From Candidatus Uhrbacteria bacterium (GTDB taxonomy: Bacteria > Patescibacteriota > Patescibacteriia > 2-12-FULL-60-25), in contig SICT01000001.1 of NCBI GenBank assembly GCA_009691315.1, forward strand, positions 1 to 58,766: a DNA stretch of 58,766 nt, read 5' to 3'. The position numbers were made by a program, and so were the translations under genes. Positions 7,108-14,738 of this stretch are shown here, in pieces. The notes under the pieces are model-generated. The model had not been told where the DNA came from and did not search any database. It saw only the letters and a list, made by a program, of their open reading frames with translations. Numbering within the stretch: position 1 is the stretch's first letter; each line of letters starts with the position of its first letter.

Positions 7108-8544
7108 TCATTTAAAGGACTCCAAGGCCGTGAGCGCACGATAATCTGACCACACAAGATTGCGCCAATCTTTTGATCGTTCCAATAAATTGAGGCGGGC
7201 ATTTTTTAAGGTTGTTTGAACAAGCGCACGATCCGTTATGACGGTTGGCCAAGATTGGATAGAAAAATCAGCTAATTCCGGTAAGGCATCGGATGAGAGA
7301 TGTTCAAGATAACTCACGTCTAGTGTTGAAGACTGCTGATGAAGAAAACGCTGGATATTCCAACGAGCGACAAAACCTTCCATATTAAACAACAGCACAA
7401 AAGAAAAAAAGATGAGGGTGGAAAGAAAAGAAATTTTTGCCAAGGTGGAAAATTGAAAGCGCCTCCATAAACTCATAATCAACAGAATCAGGATAGCGGC
7501 AATAAATAAAATAACGATCATGGCCCAGGAACGTGAAACAGTCAGTCCATAGGCTTGGACATAAAGGATTAAACGCTTGAGAGCCGAGGCCAGAATCACT
7601 CCTGTCTCCACGATCAGCGTTGTGATAAGCAAACAGGTCAGAAATCTTTGAATACGGCTGGTACGATAGATTGCGCTGGATAAGAGAAAGACTAAGGCGC
7701 CTACCATCAATAACTGAAAAAACCCTTCACGGGCGTAAGACGCATAGGTAATACCCTGCAATTGGATCATAGCGGCTCCGCCAAAAAAATACACGGCTTG
7801 ATAGCCTAAAAAAATGAGAAAGAAAACATTCAAAACAATGAGAAATGTATCGAGCATCAGGGGATGGCGAATAATATTCCAATTCCGTTCTATGGTAATT
7901 TTTCCGCGATGTGCGTGTACACGCGTAAACATCGTCCAACCAAAAGCCAAGAAGAATACTCCGACAATTCCGTCACGACTCAGTTTTCCTAACAGCGGAC
8001 CGATATTTTCCGTGTTAAAAAAATGAGAGATAGATTGGCCAAACAAGGGGTCAGCTGAGGCGAACAAGGAACCAAAGATAAACAAAAACGGAACAGCGAT
8101 GATCAAGCCGAGGACGACTTGCCAGATATGCTTGCTATAAGATTCTCCGGAAAACATTTTTCCCAAACCAAGAAAAGGAAAAATCGTTTCTACAAAAAAT
8201 GAAATCGGCCAAAAACTTTTCAGCGTTTTGAGCGGTTCATGCTCAGCCGTAAGCCAGTAAGCAAAGAACGCTAGGCTAATAAAAGGGATAAAAAATCCCA
8301 GTCTATGGACTACTTCATTCGCATACAGAAGTTCCGCGATGAGCGTAAAAGCAACGGGAATCAAAAAAAGAAACGCCCAACCGTTATGAAACCCTTTAGC
8401 GAAAGCCGCAACGCCCAAGATCGCCAACAATCCAAGTAAGACAAAAAAGATAAACGCCAGCCCAAACATGCGCTCAGCCAACAAAAAATGAAACCCAATG
8501 GTCAACCCAAAGGCGATCAAAAAAATCACGAGCGAATTCTTCAT
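7108..8544 (-). CDS. DUF4153/DUF4173-type multi-spanning membrane protein
   Basis: A 478-residue protein with about 11-13 hydrophobic helices, starting MKNSLVIFLIAFGLTIGFHF. A family-like signature is SLFASADPLFGQSI with the following long amphipathic stretch, and ITYASYAREGFFQLLMVG, both seen in the DUF4153/DUF4173 family of uncharacterised membrane proteins. A ~90-residue C-terminal tail (WNIQRFLHQQSSTLDVSYLEHLSSDALPELADF) is soluble. The start is backed by an extended -10 promoter 6 bases upstream. It lies just ahead of the infA promoter but is not part of that operon. Function unknown; sensor or transport roles have been suggested for the family without proof. Confidence 0.8.
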   Translation of the reverse strand: MKNSLVIFLIAFGLTIGFHFLLAERMFGLAFIFFVLLGLLAILGVAAFAKGFHNGWAFLFLIPVAFTLIAELLYANEVVHRLGFFIPFISLAFFAYWLTAEHEPLKTLKSFWPISFFVETIFPFLGLGKMFSGESYSKHIWQVVLGLIIAVPFLFIFGSLFASADPLFGQSISHFFNTENIGPLLGKLSRDGIVGVFFLAFGWTMFTRVHAHRGKITIERNWNIIRHPLMLDTFLIVLNVFFLIFLGYQAVYFFGGAAMIQLQGITYASYAREGFFQLLMVGALVFLLSSAIYRTSRIQRFLTCLLITTLIVETGVILASALKRLILYVQAYGLTVSRSWAMIVILFIAAILILLIMSLWRRFQFSTLAKISFLSTLIFFSFVLLFNMEGFVARWNIQRFLHQQSSTLDVSYLEHLSSDALPELADFSIQSWPTVITDRALVQTTLKNARLNLLERSKDWRNLVWSDYRALTALESFK

Positions 8545-8550
8545 ATTTTT

Positions 8551-8580
8551 ACTCTAGCAAACGGTTAAAGGAGCGTCTAA
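8551..8580 (-). promoter_or_regulatory. Extended -10 promoter of the DUF4153 gene, leaderless
   Basis: Minus-strand TTAGAC (8580-8575), 18-base spacer, TAGAGT (8556-8551) preceded by TGC, an extended -10. The ATG at 8544 is 6 bases further, so the transcript should begin at the start codon. Confidence 0.5.
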
Positions 8581-8628
8581 TGTGGGCCGTTTATCGATTT
8601 CCAGTCGATGATGTTTTAAAATATGGTA

Positions 8629-8662
8629 GAATCAATCTATTGCTATAGCTTTATATTGATTC
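8629..8662. repeat. 34-bp tripartite palindrome, copy 1 (upstream of PaaX/Cas2-like gene)
   Basis: The copy reads GAATCAAT, five bases, GCTATAGC, five bases, ATTGATTC: the outer arms are exact reverse complements, the centre is itself palindromic, and the two spacers are equal in length. A possible extended -10 (TGG then TAGAAT, 8627-8632) overlaps the left arm. Copy 2 lies inverted at 9261-9294 on the other side of the gene, with identity extending to ATTGATTCCAA on the gene-facing side. A diverged copy is at 22736-22769. Confidence 0.85.
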
Positions 8663-8684
8663 CAATCATCTTCATTTATGCAAT

Positions 8685-9248
8685 ATGAAAAATGCAACGG
8701 AAAAATTATCTAAAGGAGAAATGATCAAACTCGTTCTCTTCGGATTAGGGGCTCTGGGTATCCTAACATCCGTCATTGTCTGTCCAGGTCTTGCGCAGCT
8801 CATTCCACGCTCATATCGAAGCCGGAATCGTGATAAAATTATTAGACAAACAATTCTTCGTCTGGATAAACGAGGATGGATTATCGCTCGACAAATCGGA
8901 GACGGATGGAAAATTCAGGTAACGAACAAGGGTCGTACGGAATTTCTGGCATATAAACTTGGTAAAAAAGGAATCCAAAAACCAAAGCGATGGGATAAAA
9001 AATGGCGTCTTCTTATATTTGATATTCCAGAAAAAAGGAAGATAACCAGAGAACAAATCCGTCGTTTTCTTCAAGACGTGGGCTTTATTCGTCTCCAAGA
9101 TAGTGTCTGGGTTCACCCATACGAATGTCGTGAGGTGTTAGAATTGCTACGTACGAAATACCGCATTCGATCAGAAGCTCTCTATGCTAAAGTTGAATTA
9201 CTAGATAATGATCACTGGCTCAAAAAAGAATTTAATCTAAAAATATGA
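8685..9248 (+). CDS. PaaX-like regulator with Cas2-like domain
   Basis: A 187-residue protein with three parts. Residues 12-40 are hydrophobic (MIKLVLFGLGALGILTSVIV) and could be a membrane or packing helix. Residues ~45-95 look like a winged helix (RDKIIRQTILRLDKRGWI ... IQVTNKGRTEFLAY). Residues ~104-187 are a Cas2/PaaX-type ferredoxin fold: KWRLLIFDIPEKRK holds the Asp that in Cas2 is the metal ligand, followed by IRRFLQDVGFIRLQDSVWVHPYECREVLELL. This family recurs in Patescibacteria, usually annotated PaaX-like, with no known target; no CRISPR array or cas1 is present here. Two 34-bp palindromes bracket the gene exactly, suggesting it binds or acts on them. It stands alone between a divergent and a convergent neighbour. 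The start at 8685 is the first in-frame ATG; the promoter is unclear. Confidence 0.75.
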   Translation: MKNATEKLSKGEMIKLVLFGLGALGILTSVIVCPGLAQLIPRSYRSRNRDKIIRQTILRLDKRGWIIARQIGDGWKIQVTNKGRTEFLAYKLGKKGIQKPKRWDKKWRLLIFDIPEKRKITREQIRRFLQDVGFIRLQDSVWVHPYECREVLELLRTKYRIRSEALYAKVELLDNDHWLKKEFNLKI

Positions 9249-9260
9249 ACCCATCCGTTG

Positions 9261-9294
9261 GAATCAATAGAATGCTATAGCAACGTATTGATTC
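9261..9294. repeat. 34-bp tripartite palindrome, copy 2 (downstream of PaaX/Cas2-like gene)
   Basis: The copy reads GAATCAAT, five bases, GCTATAGC, five bases, ATTGATTC. All 24 palindromic bases equal those of copy 1 while the spacers differ. It begins 12 bases after the stop of the PaaX/Cas2-like gene and ends 22 bases before the stop of the convergent gene, so it cannot act as an ordinary upstream operator. No T-tract follows it on either strand apart from a short TTTC, so a terminator role is unlikely. Confidence 0.85.
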
Positions 9295-9316
9295 TTTCAT
9301 TCTTTAATGAAACAGG

Positions 9317-9991
9317 CTAAATCTGCCTCTTCGGTTTAAAAGGGCCAACTTGAAGATGTTTGTTCATGGGCATCACGGATGTTTCACTAGGTGTTAATGA
9401 TTCAGGACCGATCACCGGCAACGCTTCGGCAATTTTACTCCAAACATCTTTCAATTCTTCCACGGACAATGCTTTCCCGCATCTAAAACCAACTCGTTCA
9501 GATTCGGCAAAGGGTTCTACTCCCATTTTCTCAAAGTATGGCTTCAATGCATCGGGGAAATGAAAATGGGTTAGGAGTGGAATTTTTTCTGGATTGAAAT
9601 AAATAAACTGTGATGGCTTAATAATGTCTCCGTAACCAGATCCATGGGTCGGGTATCCTTTTTTTCTCAGCGTAAGGACTGCTTCTGAAACTTGTGACTC
9701 AATCTGCTCCGCATAATATCCCATAGCCCTCTCCGCCGCTGTAGGATCAGGATGCCGAACCATCCTCTCCTCAGTTAATCTTTGTCTTTCCGCTAAAACA
9801 CCTTTACGTTGTCGCGTGTAATAGGTCGCTAATTTGAATTCACGATCAGATATCCTTAATCTGGTCTTTAGCTCAAGCCGCCGCGCTCGATCATTTCCTT
9901 CAAGGATAGCTATAATAACCTCTAAACTTCTCCATTCACGCTCTGGGATCGGCTGGCCCTTTGGTGGAAGCGCGGGAGGACGTTCAGACAT
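9317..9991 (-). CDS. Hypothetical protein, soluble
   Basis: A 224-residue soluble protein that I do not recognise. The N-terminus is Pro-rich (MSERPPALPPKGQPIPEREWRS), then a charged helical region (RRLELKTRLRISDREFKLATYYTRQRKGVLAERQRL) and a mixed part (YPTHGSGYGDIIKPSQFIYF, LLTHFHFPDALKPYFEKMGVEPF). No signal peptide, membrane helix or clear catalytic motif. It follows alaS by 17 bases on the same strand and may be the last gene of that transcript. It could be a DNA- or RNA-associated protein given the basic helical half, but that is a guess. Confidence 0.6.
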   Translation of the reverse strand: MSERPPALPPKGQPIPEREWRSLEVIIAILEGNDRARRLELKTRLRISDREFKLATYYTRQRKGVLAERQRLTEERMVRHPDPTAAERAMGYYAEQIESQVSEAVLTLRKKGYPTHGSGYGDIIKPSQFIYFNPEKIPLLTHFHFPDALKPYFEKMGVEPFAESERVGFRCGKALSVEELKDVWSKIAEALPVIGPESLTPSETSVMPMNKHLQVGPFKPKRQI

Positions 9992-10008
9992 AGTAGGTCA
10001 TTTTAAGA

Positions 10009-11847
10009 TCAGGATAACGTTGCCTTGATGCGCCGTACACCCGCAGATACGGCTTCTTCTTTTTGAATTTTGAAGGAACCAAGTTCGCCCGTGTGGGTGA
10101 CGTGAGGACCACCGCAAATTTCTTTTGAAAAATCTGTGGCGTCGTTGCCGATAAAATAGACTTTTATTTTTTCACCGTATTTTTCTTCGAATAATCCTAT
10201 CGCCCCTCTTTTCTTCGCTTCTTCGACGGTCATCTCTTCAAATCGTACGGGCAAATCTTGTTGGATGATGTCGTTTACCATATCTTCAACTTGCTTCAGT
10301 TGTTCTACGGTGACTTTCATCGGATGAGAAAAATCAAAACGCAGACGCTCAGCGGTAATGTTTGAACCTTTTTGCTCCACATGATCTCCAAGAACATTTT
10401 TCAACGCACGATGCAAAAGATGCGTTGCCGTGTGCAAGCGCGTTGTTTCAACGGAATGATCAGCTAATCCACCTTTAAATTTCCCAGCGGAAGCTGTGCG
10501 TGAGAGTTCTTGATGTTTTTTAAACTCCTTCTCAAACGCCTTACGATCGACCATAATTCCATGCTCACGCAATATTTCTTCAGTCAATTCCCACGGAAAT
10601 CCATAGGTCGAAAACAACATAAAAGCTTGCTCGCCGGTAAGATGCTTCTGCTCGTTCTTAACAAGATTATCGATTGGCTCAATAAGTATCTTTTTAAACT
10701 CCTTCATCCCCTTCTCAAGCGTTTTTTCAAATTTCTGTTCTTCTTGCTTGAGCTCACTGACAATCCGAACCAAATTCGTTTCTAATTCTTGATAGTGTGT
10801 GCCGAACTCTCCAATGATCACAAGCGCGATCTGATGAGTGAGGGGTTCTTTGATCCCAAGACGTCGACCTTCGCGAATGGCCCGACGAAGCAAGCGACGA
10901 ACAATATAGCCCTGTCCGACATTGGATGGACTGACCCCATGCTGATCTCCAATAATGAATACCGCGGCACGAATGTGATCAGCGATAATACGAAATGGAC
11001 GTTCCGTCTCAGACGTATAACGTTTTCCAGACAACACTTCAATTTTATTAAAAATATTCTGAAAAATTTCTGTATCAAATACCGTTGGAACGTTCTGCAT
11101 GACGGCTGCAATGCGTTCAAGCCCCATACCCGTATCAACATTTTTCTGCTGCAAAGGTTTAAATGTTCCGTCTTCCTGTTTCTCATACTCCATAAACACG
11201 TTATTCCAAATTTCCACAAACCGTCCACAATCACAATTTTGATGGCACTTCAATCCAAAAGCTGGGTCATGCGCTCGACCTGTATCATAAAAAATCTCGG
11301 TATCTGGTCCACACGGACCGGTTTGACCAGCTGGCCCCCACCAATTTTTTTTCTTTGGATAAAGGCCAATACGTTCACCAACTTCCGCCCGAATTTTTGC
11401 CCGATTCAGAAACAACGTTTGCCAGATCCCAATAGATTCTTCATCGCGGGGGGCATCTTGATCCCCTTCAAACACCGTAACAAATAAACGCGTCGGATCA
11501 ATCCCAAGCCACGTCGGGTCGGTCAAAAATTCAAATGACCACTCAATCGCTTCACGCTTAAAATAATCGCCCAGCGACCAATTACCGAGCATTTCAAAGA
11601 AAGTCAGATGACGATTATCCCCCACTTCTTCAATATCATCCGTGCGTAAACATTTTTGGACACTGACTAAACGTTTTCCTCCCGGATGTTTTTCTCCTAA
11701 AAGATATGGAACCAACGGATGCATGCCGGCGGTCGTAAATAAAACGGTTGGATCATTTTCTGGAATCAAAGAGGCGGACGGGATGATCGTGTGGCCTTTT
11801 TGCTGAAAAAATTCGAGGAATTTTTGGCGGATGTGTGCAACGGTCAT
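10009..11847 (-). CDS. alaS: Alanyl-tRNA synthetase, lacking the C-Ala domain
   Basis: A 612-residue AlaRS; typical bacterial forms are ~870. The class II catalytic core is complete (QKGHTIIPSASLIPENDPTVLFTTAGM, RHLTFFEMLGNWSLGDYFK, GPAGQTGPCGPDTEIFYD, VDTGMGLERIAAV), with a Cys/His insert KCHQNCDCGRF. The tRNA-recognition helices and the editing domain follow: HTATHLLHRAL (HxxxH) and CGGPHVTHTGELG (the Cys/His half of the zinc site). The protein ends at GVRRIKATLS, right after the editing domain, so the DHHA1/C-Ala oligomerisation and tRNA-elbow domain is missing. The start overlaps the stop of the upstream gene by ATGA. It should charge tRNA-Ala and clear Ser or Gly mischarging. Confidence 0.97.
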   Translation of the reverse strand: MTVAHIRQKFLEFFQQKGHTIIPSASLIPENDPTVLFTTAGMHPLVPYLLGEKHPGGKRLVSVQKCLRTDDIEEVGDNRHLTFFEMLGNWSLGDYFKREAIEWSFEFLTDPTWLGIDPTRLFVTVFEGDQDAPRDEESIGIWQTLFLNRAKIRAEVGERIGLYPKKKNWWGPAGQTGPCGPDTEIFYDTGRAHDPAFGLKCHQNCDCGRFVEIWNNVFMEYEKQEDGTFKPLQQKNVDTGMGLERIAAVMQNVPTVFDTEIFQNIFNKIEVLSGKRYTSETERPFRIIADHIRAAVFIIGDQHGVSPSNVGQGYIVRRLLRRAIREGRRLGIKEPLTHQIALVIIGEFGTHYQELETNLVRIVSELKQEEQKFEKTLEKGMKEFKKILIEPIDNLVKNEQKHLTGEQAFMLFSTYGFPWELTEEILREHGIMVDRKAFEKEFKKHQELSRTASAGKFKGGLADHSVETTRLHTATHLLHRALKNVLGDHVEQKGSNITAERLRFDFSHPMKVTVEQLKQVEDMVNDIIQQDLPVRFEEMTVEEAKKRGAIGLFEEKYGEKIKVYFIGNDATDFSKEICGGPHVTHTGELGSFKIQKEEAVSAGVRRIKATLS

Positions 11848-12602
11848 ACAGCTATTTCCTCAATCGGACTGGTGAGAGGAACAAAACGGTTATAAAGCAT
11901 TTCTGCCTGATTGACAAATACTTTGAGGAGAGAAGGGTCGATGTCTGCCAGTGGACGATCCCCGATCGGCAGTAAAAGAAATCCTTTGATCGCATGCGTG
12001 CCATCAGATGGGACAGCGAGCACACGATTACCATCTTCTGAGGAAAGAAGATGAAAGGCTTTTCCACTCTCGTGAAGCGTACGCAGATCTTTATTGGAAA
12101 CTCGAAAATCTAGCTGAGATTCTGGCTGATGGGCAAATTCTCTTTCCGTACGCAAACGTGTCAGCTCGACAAAACGGATCAACGCACTCGGCGCACTTAC
12201 TGCGGCACAGGCATGTGCGGCGAGTGCATGGAATAAATCCTTCGGAATCCGTTTTTCTCCTGCCATGGCTACTGTTTGATTATCTGCAAGTTTTTTTAAC
12301 AGTTCAAGCTTACGATTGATTGAGCCGATATAGGCATAGGATTCAATTAATTCTGCCTGGGCTTTTTGATAGTCATTTTGCGCGCGGTCTCGTTCCTGCT
12401 CATGTCGTTCCATGAAACGTTCATGAAACGTAAAACTGATCAAACCAGCCATGCCAAAAATAAAAATCGTCAATTCTTCCAATTGTGTTTCGCTCAACCC
12501 GATATAGCCCTGTTTGTAAATAGAGGGTGAGAGAACCGCCAAAACAAAAAAAACTAAATAAAGCAAAGACATCCACTGCAAACGATTGGATTTGGATGAC
12601 AT
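11844..12602 (-). CDS. Membrane-anchored protein with coiled coil and GAF-like domain
   Basis: A 252-residue protein starting at 12602 (MSSKSNRLQWMSLLYLVFF). The frame stays open upstream inside mnmA, but that stretch is a shadow of an inserted repeat, so the shorter start is used; it lies 4 bases after the mnmA stop. Two membrane helices (LLYLVFFVLAVLSPSIY; LEELTIFIFGMAGLISF) are followed by a charged coiled coil (ERHEQERDRAQNDYQKAQAELIES) and a ~130-residue globular part that resembles a GAF-type sensor fold (SAPSALIRFVELTR, GNRVLAVPSDGTHAIKGFLLLPI). No kinase or output domain is present. It overlaps alaS by 4 bases. Possibly an envelope or ligand-sensing scaffold; function unknown. Confidence 0.7.
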   Translation of the reverse strand: MSSKSNRLQWMSLLYLVFFVLAVLSPSIYKQGYIGLSETQLEELTIFIFGMAGLISFTFHERFMERHEQERDRAQNDYQKAQAELIESYAYIGSINRKLELLKKLADNQTVAMAGEKRIPKDLFHALAAHACAAVSAPSALIRFVELTRLRTEREFAHQPESQLDFRVSNKDLRTLHESGKAFHLLSSEDGNRVLAVPSDGTHAIKGFLLLPIGDRPLADIDPSLLKVFVNQAEMLYNRFVPLTSPIEEIAV

Positions 12603-12606
12603 AAGG

Positions 12607-13707
12607 CTAGTGTAACGATTGTTCGCTAATAAATCCACCTCCGAGACATTCGGTTCCACGATAAAAAACCGCGGATTGACCGGGAGCAAGGGCCCAGACA
12701 GGGTGACGAAATTCCAGCCTGAGATTCCCACCTTCGCTGGAATGACAAAGGATAAGACGCGCTTTTTCTGGTTTTTGACGATAACGGATGGCTGCGTCAA
12801 TCTTACAAGGCATTTTTTTCGGAGGAACGATCCAATTCACCCCTCTCACCGTGGCTTGTTTTTGATAGAGCAATGGATGCTCACGATCTGGCACAATGAT
12901 CAGTTGATTCTTGTTTCGATCTTTGGCTACAACATACCAAGCGCGCTGATCGTGGCTGACCTTCAAACCCGTACGCTGACCGATCGTGTAAGCGTCTAAT
13001 CCATCATGTTGACCAAGAATCGCGCCATGCTCATCCACGATCTTTCCGGGTTTAGACTTTATTCGCTTGCGTAAAAAATCATGAAAATCCAATTTACCCA
13101 CAAAACAAATGCCCTGACTGTCGGGTTTGCTCGCCGTTGAAAGCTTCAATTGCTCAGCCAGTTTACGCACGCGCGCCTTCTTTAAATGGCCGATCGGAAA
13201 CAAGGTCTGGCGTAAAACTTTTTGAGAAACGCGGTGCAAAAAGTAAGATTGGTCTTTATCCGGATCCGCACCCTTCAACAGATGCGCGCTCCCCGTTCGA
13301 TCCCGTTTGACTCTTGCATAGTGACCCGTGGCCACAAACTCGCATCCCGCCTTCATCGCTTCTTCAAAAAACAAACCGAACTTGATTTCTTCGTTGCATA
13401 ACACATCCGGATTTGGAGTCAAACCCTGTTCGTATTCGGCAAACATCCGATCCAGCACGCGCTTGCGATATTCTTTTTCAAAATCAAATGTCAGGAGCGG
13501 AATATCTAACCGCGCGGCTACACGCAGAGCATCACGACGTTCCCCACGCCACGCGCACTCCCCGGTCCACAAATCCTTGGTATCAGACCAATTCTTTATG
13601 AATCCACCTATGACCTCGTAACCAGCTTGAACCAAGAGTGCGGCCGCTACGCTCGAATCAACTCCGCCTGACATACCCACTAAAACTTTTGGTTTTTTCT
13701 TGATCAT
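12607..13707 (-). CDS. mnmA: tRNA-specific 2-thiouridylase MnmA
   Basis: A 366-residue enzyme that puts sulfur at U34 of Lys, Glu and Gln tRNAs. The start at 13707 gives MIKKKPKVLVGMSGGVDSSVAA, with the PP-loop SGGVDSS; longer frames add unrelated residues. The catalytic cysteines are in NPDVLCNEEIKFG and SQGICFVGKLDF, and ATGHYARV and KDQSYFLHRV are also conserved. The C-terminal domain ends PGQSAVFYRGTECLGGGFI. Within that domain, around residues 322-332, the DNA carries an in-frame palindromic repeat (12711-12743) that translates as CHSSEGGNLRLEF. Its ATG overlaps the stop of the polysaccharide deacetylase gene (ATGA), implying coupled translation. Confidence 0.95.
   Translation of the reverse strand: MIKKKPKVLVGMSGGVDSSVAAALLVQAGYEVIGGFIKNWSDTKDLWTGECAWRGERRDALRVAARLDIPLLTFDFEKEYRKRVLDRMFAEYEQGLTPNPDVLCNEEIKFGLFFEEAMKAGCEFVATGHYARVKRDRTGSAHLLKGADPDKDQSYFLHRVSQKVLRQTLFPIGHLKKARVRKLAEQLKLSTASKPDSQGICFVGKLDFHDFLRKRIKSKPGKIVDEHGAILGQHDGLDAYTIGQRTGLKVSHDQRAWYVVAKDRNKNQLIIVPDREHPLLYQKQATVRGVNWIVPPKKMPCKIDAAIRYRQKPEKARLILCHSSEGGNLRLEFRHPVWALAPGQSAVFYRGTECLGGGFISEQSLH
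12711..12743. repeat. Palindromic repeat inside mnmA
   Basis: Arms ATTCCAGC (12711-12718) and GCTGGAAT (12736-12743) with a smaller nested dyad (TTCCCACC/TTCGCTGGAA). The opposite reading gives VIPAKVGIS, the well-known false peptide produced by dispersed bacterial intergenic palindromes of the GGAATC...CATTCC type. Here it lies in frame in the C-terminal domain of MnmA. Confidence 0.6.
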
Positions 13708-14726
13708 TTTTTTATGCCGATAACTGTTGTCGTTGAAAACTGATCGAGCAGGGGCACGAGATCTTCGTGATCTCTGATTTGAATCCGACGCAATTCGTAA
13801 CGTGACGATGTGGTATGGATCGATCCGAGTCTCACCCAAAATCCTAAATGATACCCGGCCTGCTCGACTTCTTTCTTCACCTGTTCGGAAAGAGCGCCGT
13901 ATGGATAGGCGAATGATGTCACAGAATGGCCAAGCATGATTTCCAAATCTTGTTTTGATCCTTTGATCTCATCCATCTGCGAAGTCTTTCCATATTTTGT
14001 TAACCAGGGGTGATGGCGAGTGTGTGCGGCAATGGTAAAACCTTGTTGATCCAATTCACGAATCATTTGCTCGGTCATAAATCCTTTCAGTTGACCAATC
14101 TGTGTGACCACAAAAAAAGTCGCTTTTAACCGAAATTCCTTCAAAATTGGAACAGCATTCTCATATTGATCACGATACCCATCATCAAACGTGATCAGGA
14201 CGGGCTTCGATGGTAGGGGCTGGGTCATCGCGCCCGTACCTCCATCATCCCTCAAAGCCTGATCCAGATCATCAGGGGTGATCGTATGATAGCCGGCACG
14301 AACCAATCCCTCCATCTGTGCACGAAAGACGTCTGGACTGACTGAATAGGGAATTTCTTTTGGTTTTGGATGAAGTGGCAAATAGCGGACGCGGTGATAC
14401 ATCAGGATGGGAACTTGAACGCTCAACTCTCCTTTTTTCACTTTCGGATTTCCGGTCACGCGACGCAAATACTCAAGCGGAGGTGACTGAAGATAAACGG
14501 AGGGGGGATGGGAAGGAATTGGACCTGGTTCGGATAATTGTAAAAATTCTGAGGGGATCCTCGGGTCTGATGGGAGAAGTGTTGTAGAGGTCGCAACGAG
14601 AGTCTTTGTTACAAAAGGAGCAGATTCAAAAATCGATTCAGGACGAGTCAATGCAAACGAAGTTGTGACGCTGATGAGAATCACCCCAAGAACCGTTGCA
14701 CCAAACAAAGGAATCAAGTGTTTCAT
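13704..14726 (-). CDS. Secreted polysaccharide deacetylase (NodB/CE4)
   Basis: A 340-residue exported enzyme. Residues 1-25 are a signal or anchor (MKHLIPLFGATVLGVILIS), then a Pro-rich linker and the CE4 NodB domain from about residue 105: QVPILMYHRV (motif before strand 1), TFDDGYRDQYENA (catalytic Asp and metal Asp), FTIAAHTRHHPWL (metal His pair H-x-x-x-H), FAYPYGALSEQV. It probably removes N-acetyl groups from peptidoglycan or surface glycans. It stands with D-Ala carboxypeptidase and L,D-transpeptidase genes in the same run. A 29-bp imperfect palindrome (14212-14240) codes for the loop GTGAMTQPLPS just before the first catalytic motif. It overlaps mnmA by 4 bases. Confidence 0.92.
   Translation of the reverse strand: MKHLIPLFGATVLGVILISVTTSFALTRPESIFESAPFVTKTLVATSTTLLPSDPRIPSEFLQLSEPGPIPSHPPSVYLQSPPLEYLRRVTGNPKVKKGELSVQVPILMYHRVRYLPLHPKPKEIPYSVSPDVFRAQMEGLVRAGYHTITPDDLDQALRDDGGTGAMTQPLPSKPVLITFDDGYRDQYENAVPILKEFRLKATFFVVTQIGQLKGFMTEQMIRELDQQGFTIAAHTRHHPWLTKYGKTSQMDEIKGSKQDLEIMLGHSVTSFAYPYGALSEQVKKEVEQAGYHLGFWVRLGSIHTTSSRYELRRIQIRDHEDLVPLLDQFSTTTVIGIKK
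14212..14240. repeat. Palindromic GGTAGGGGC-type repeat inside deacetylase gene
   Basis: GGTA-G-GGGC (14212-14220) faces GCCC-G-TACC (14232-14240), eight pairs with one G/G mismatch. It resembles the GGTAGGGGC...GCCCCTACC element found in truB at 53509-53580. Confidence 0.45.
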
Positions 14727-14738
14727 ACTTCGACTGGC

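Noticed and set aside
12603..12800. N-terminal extension of the GAF-like protein into mnmA
   Set aside because: The added stretch includes VIPAKVGIS, the typical translation of a palindromic repeat, and lies wholly inside mnmA on the same strand in another frame.
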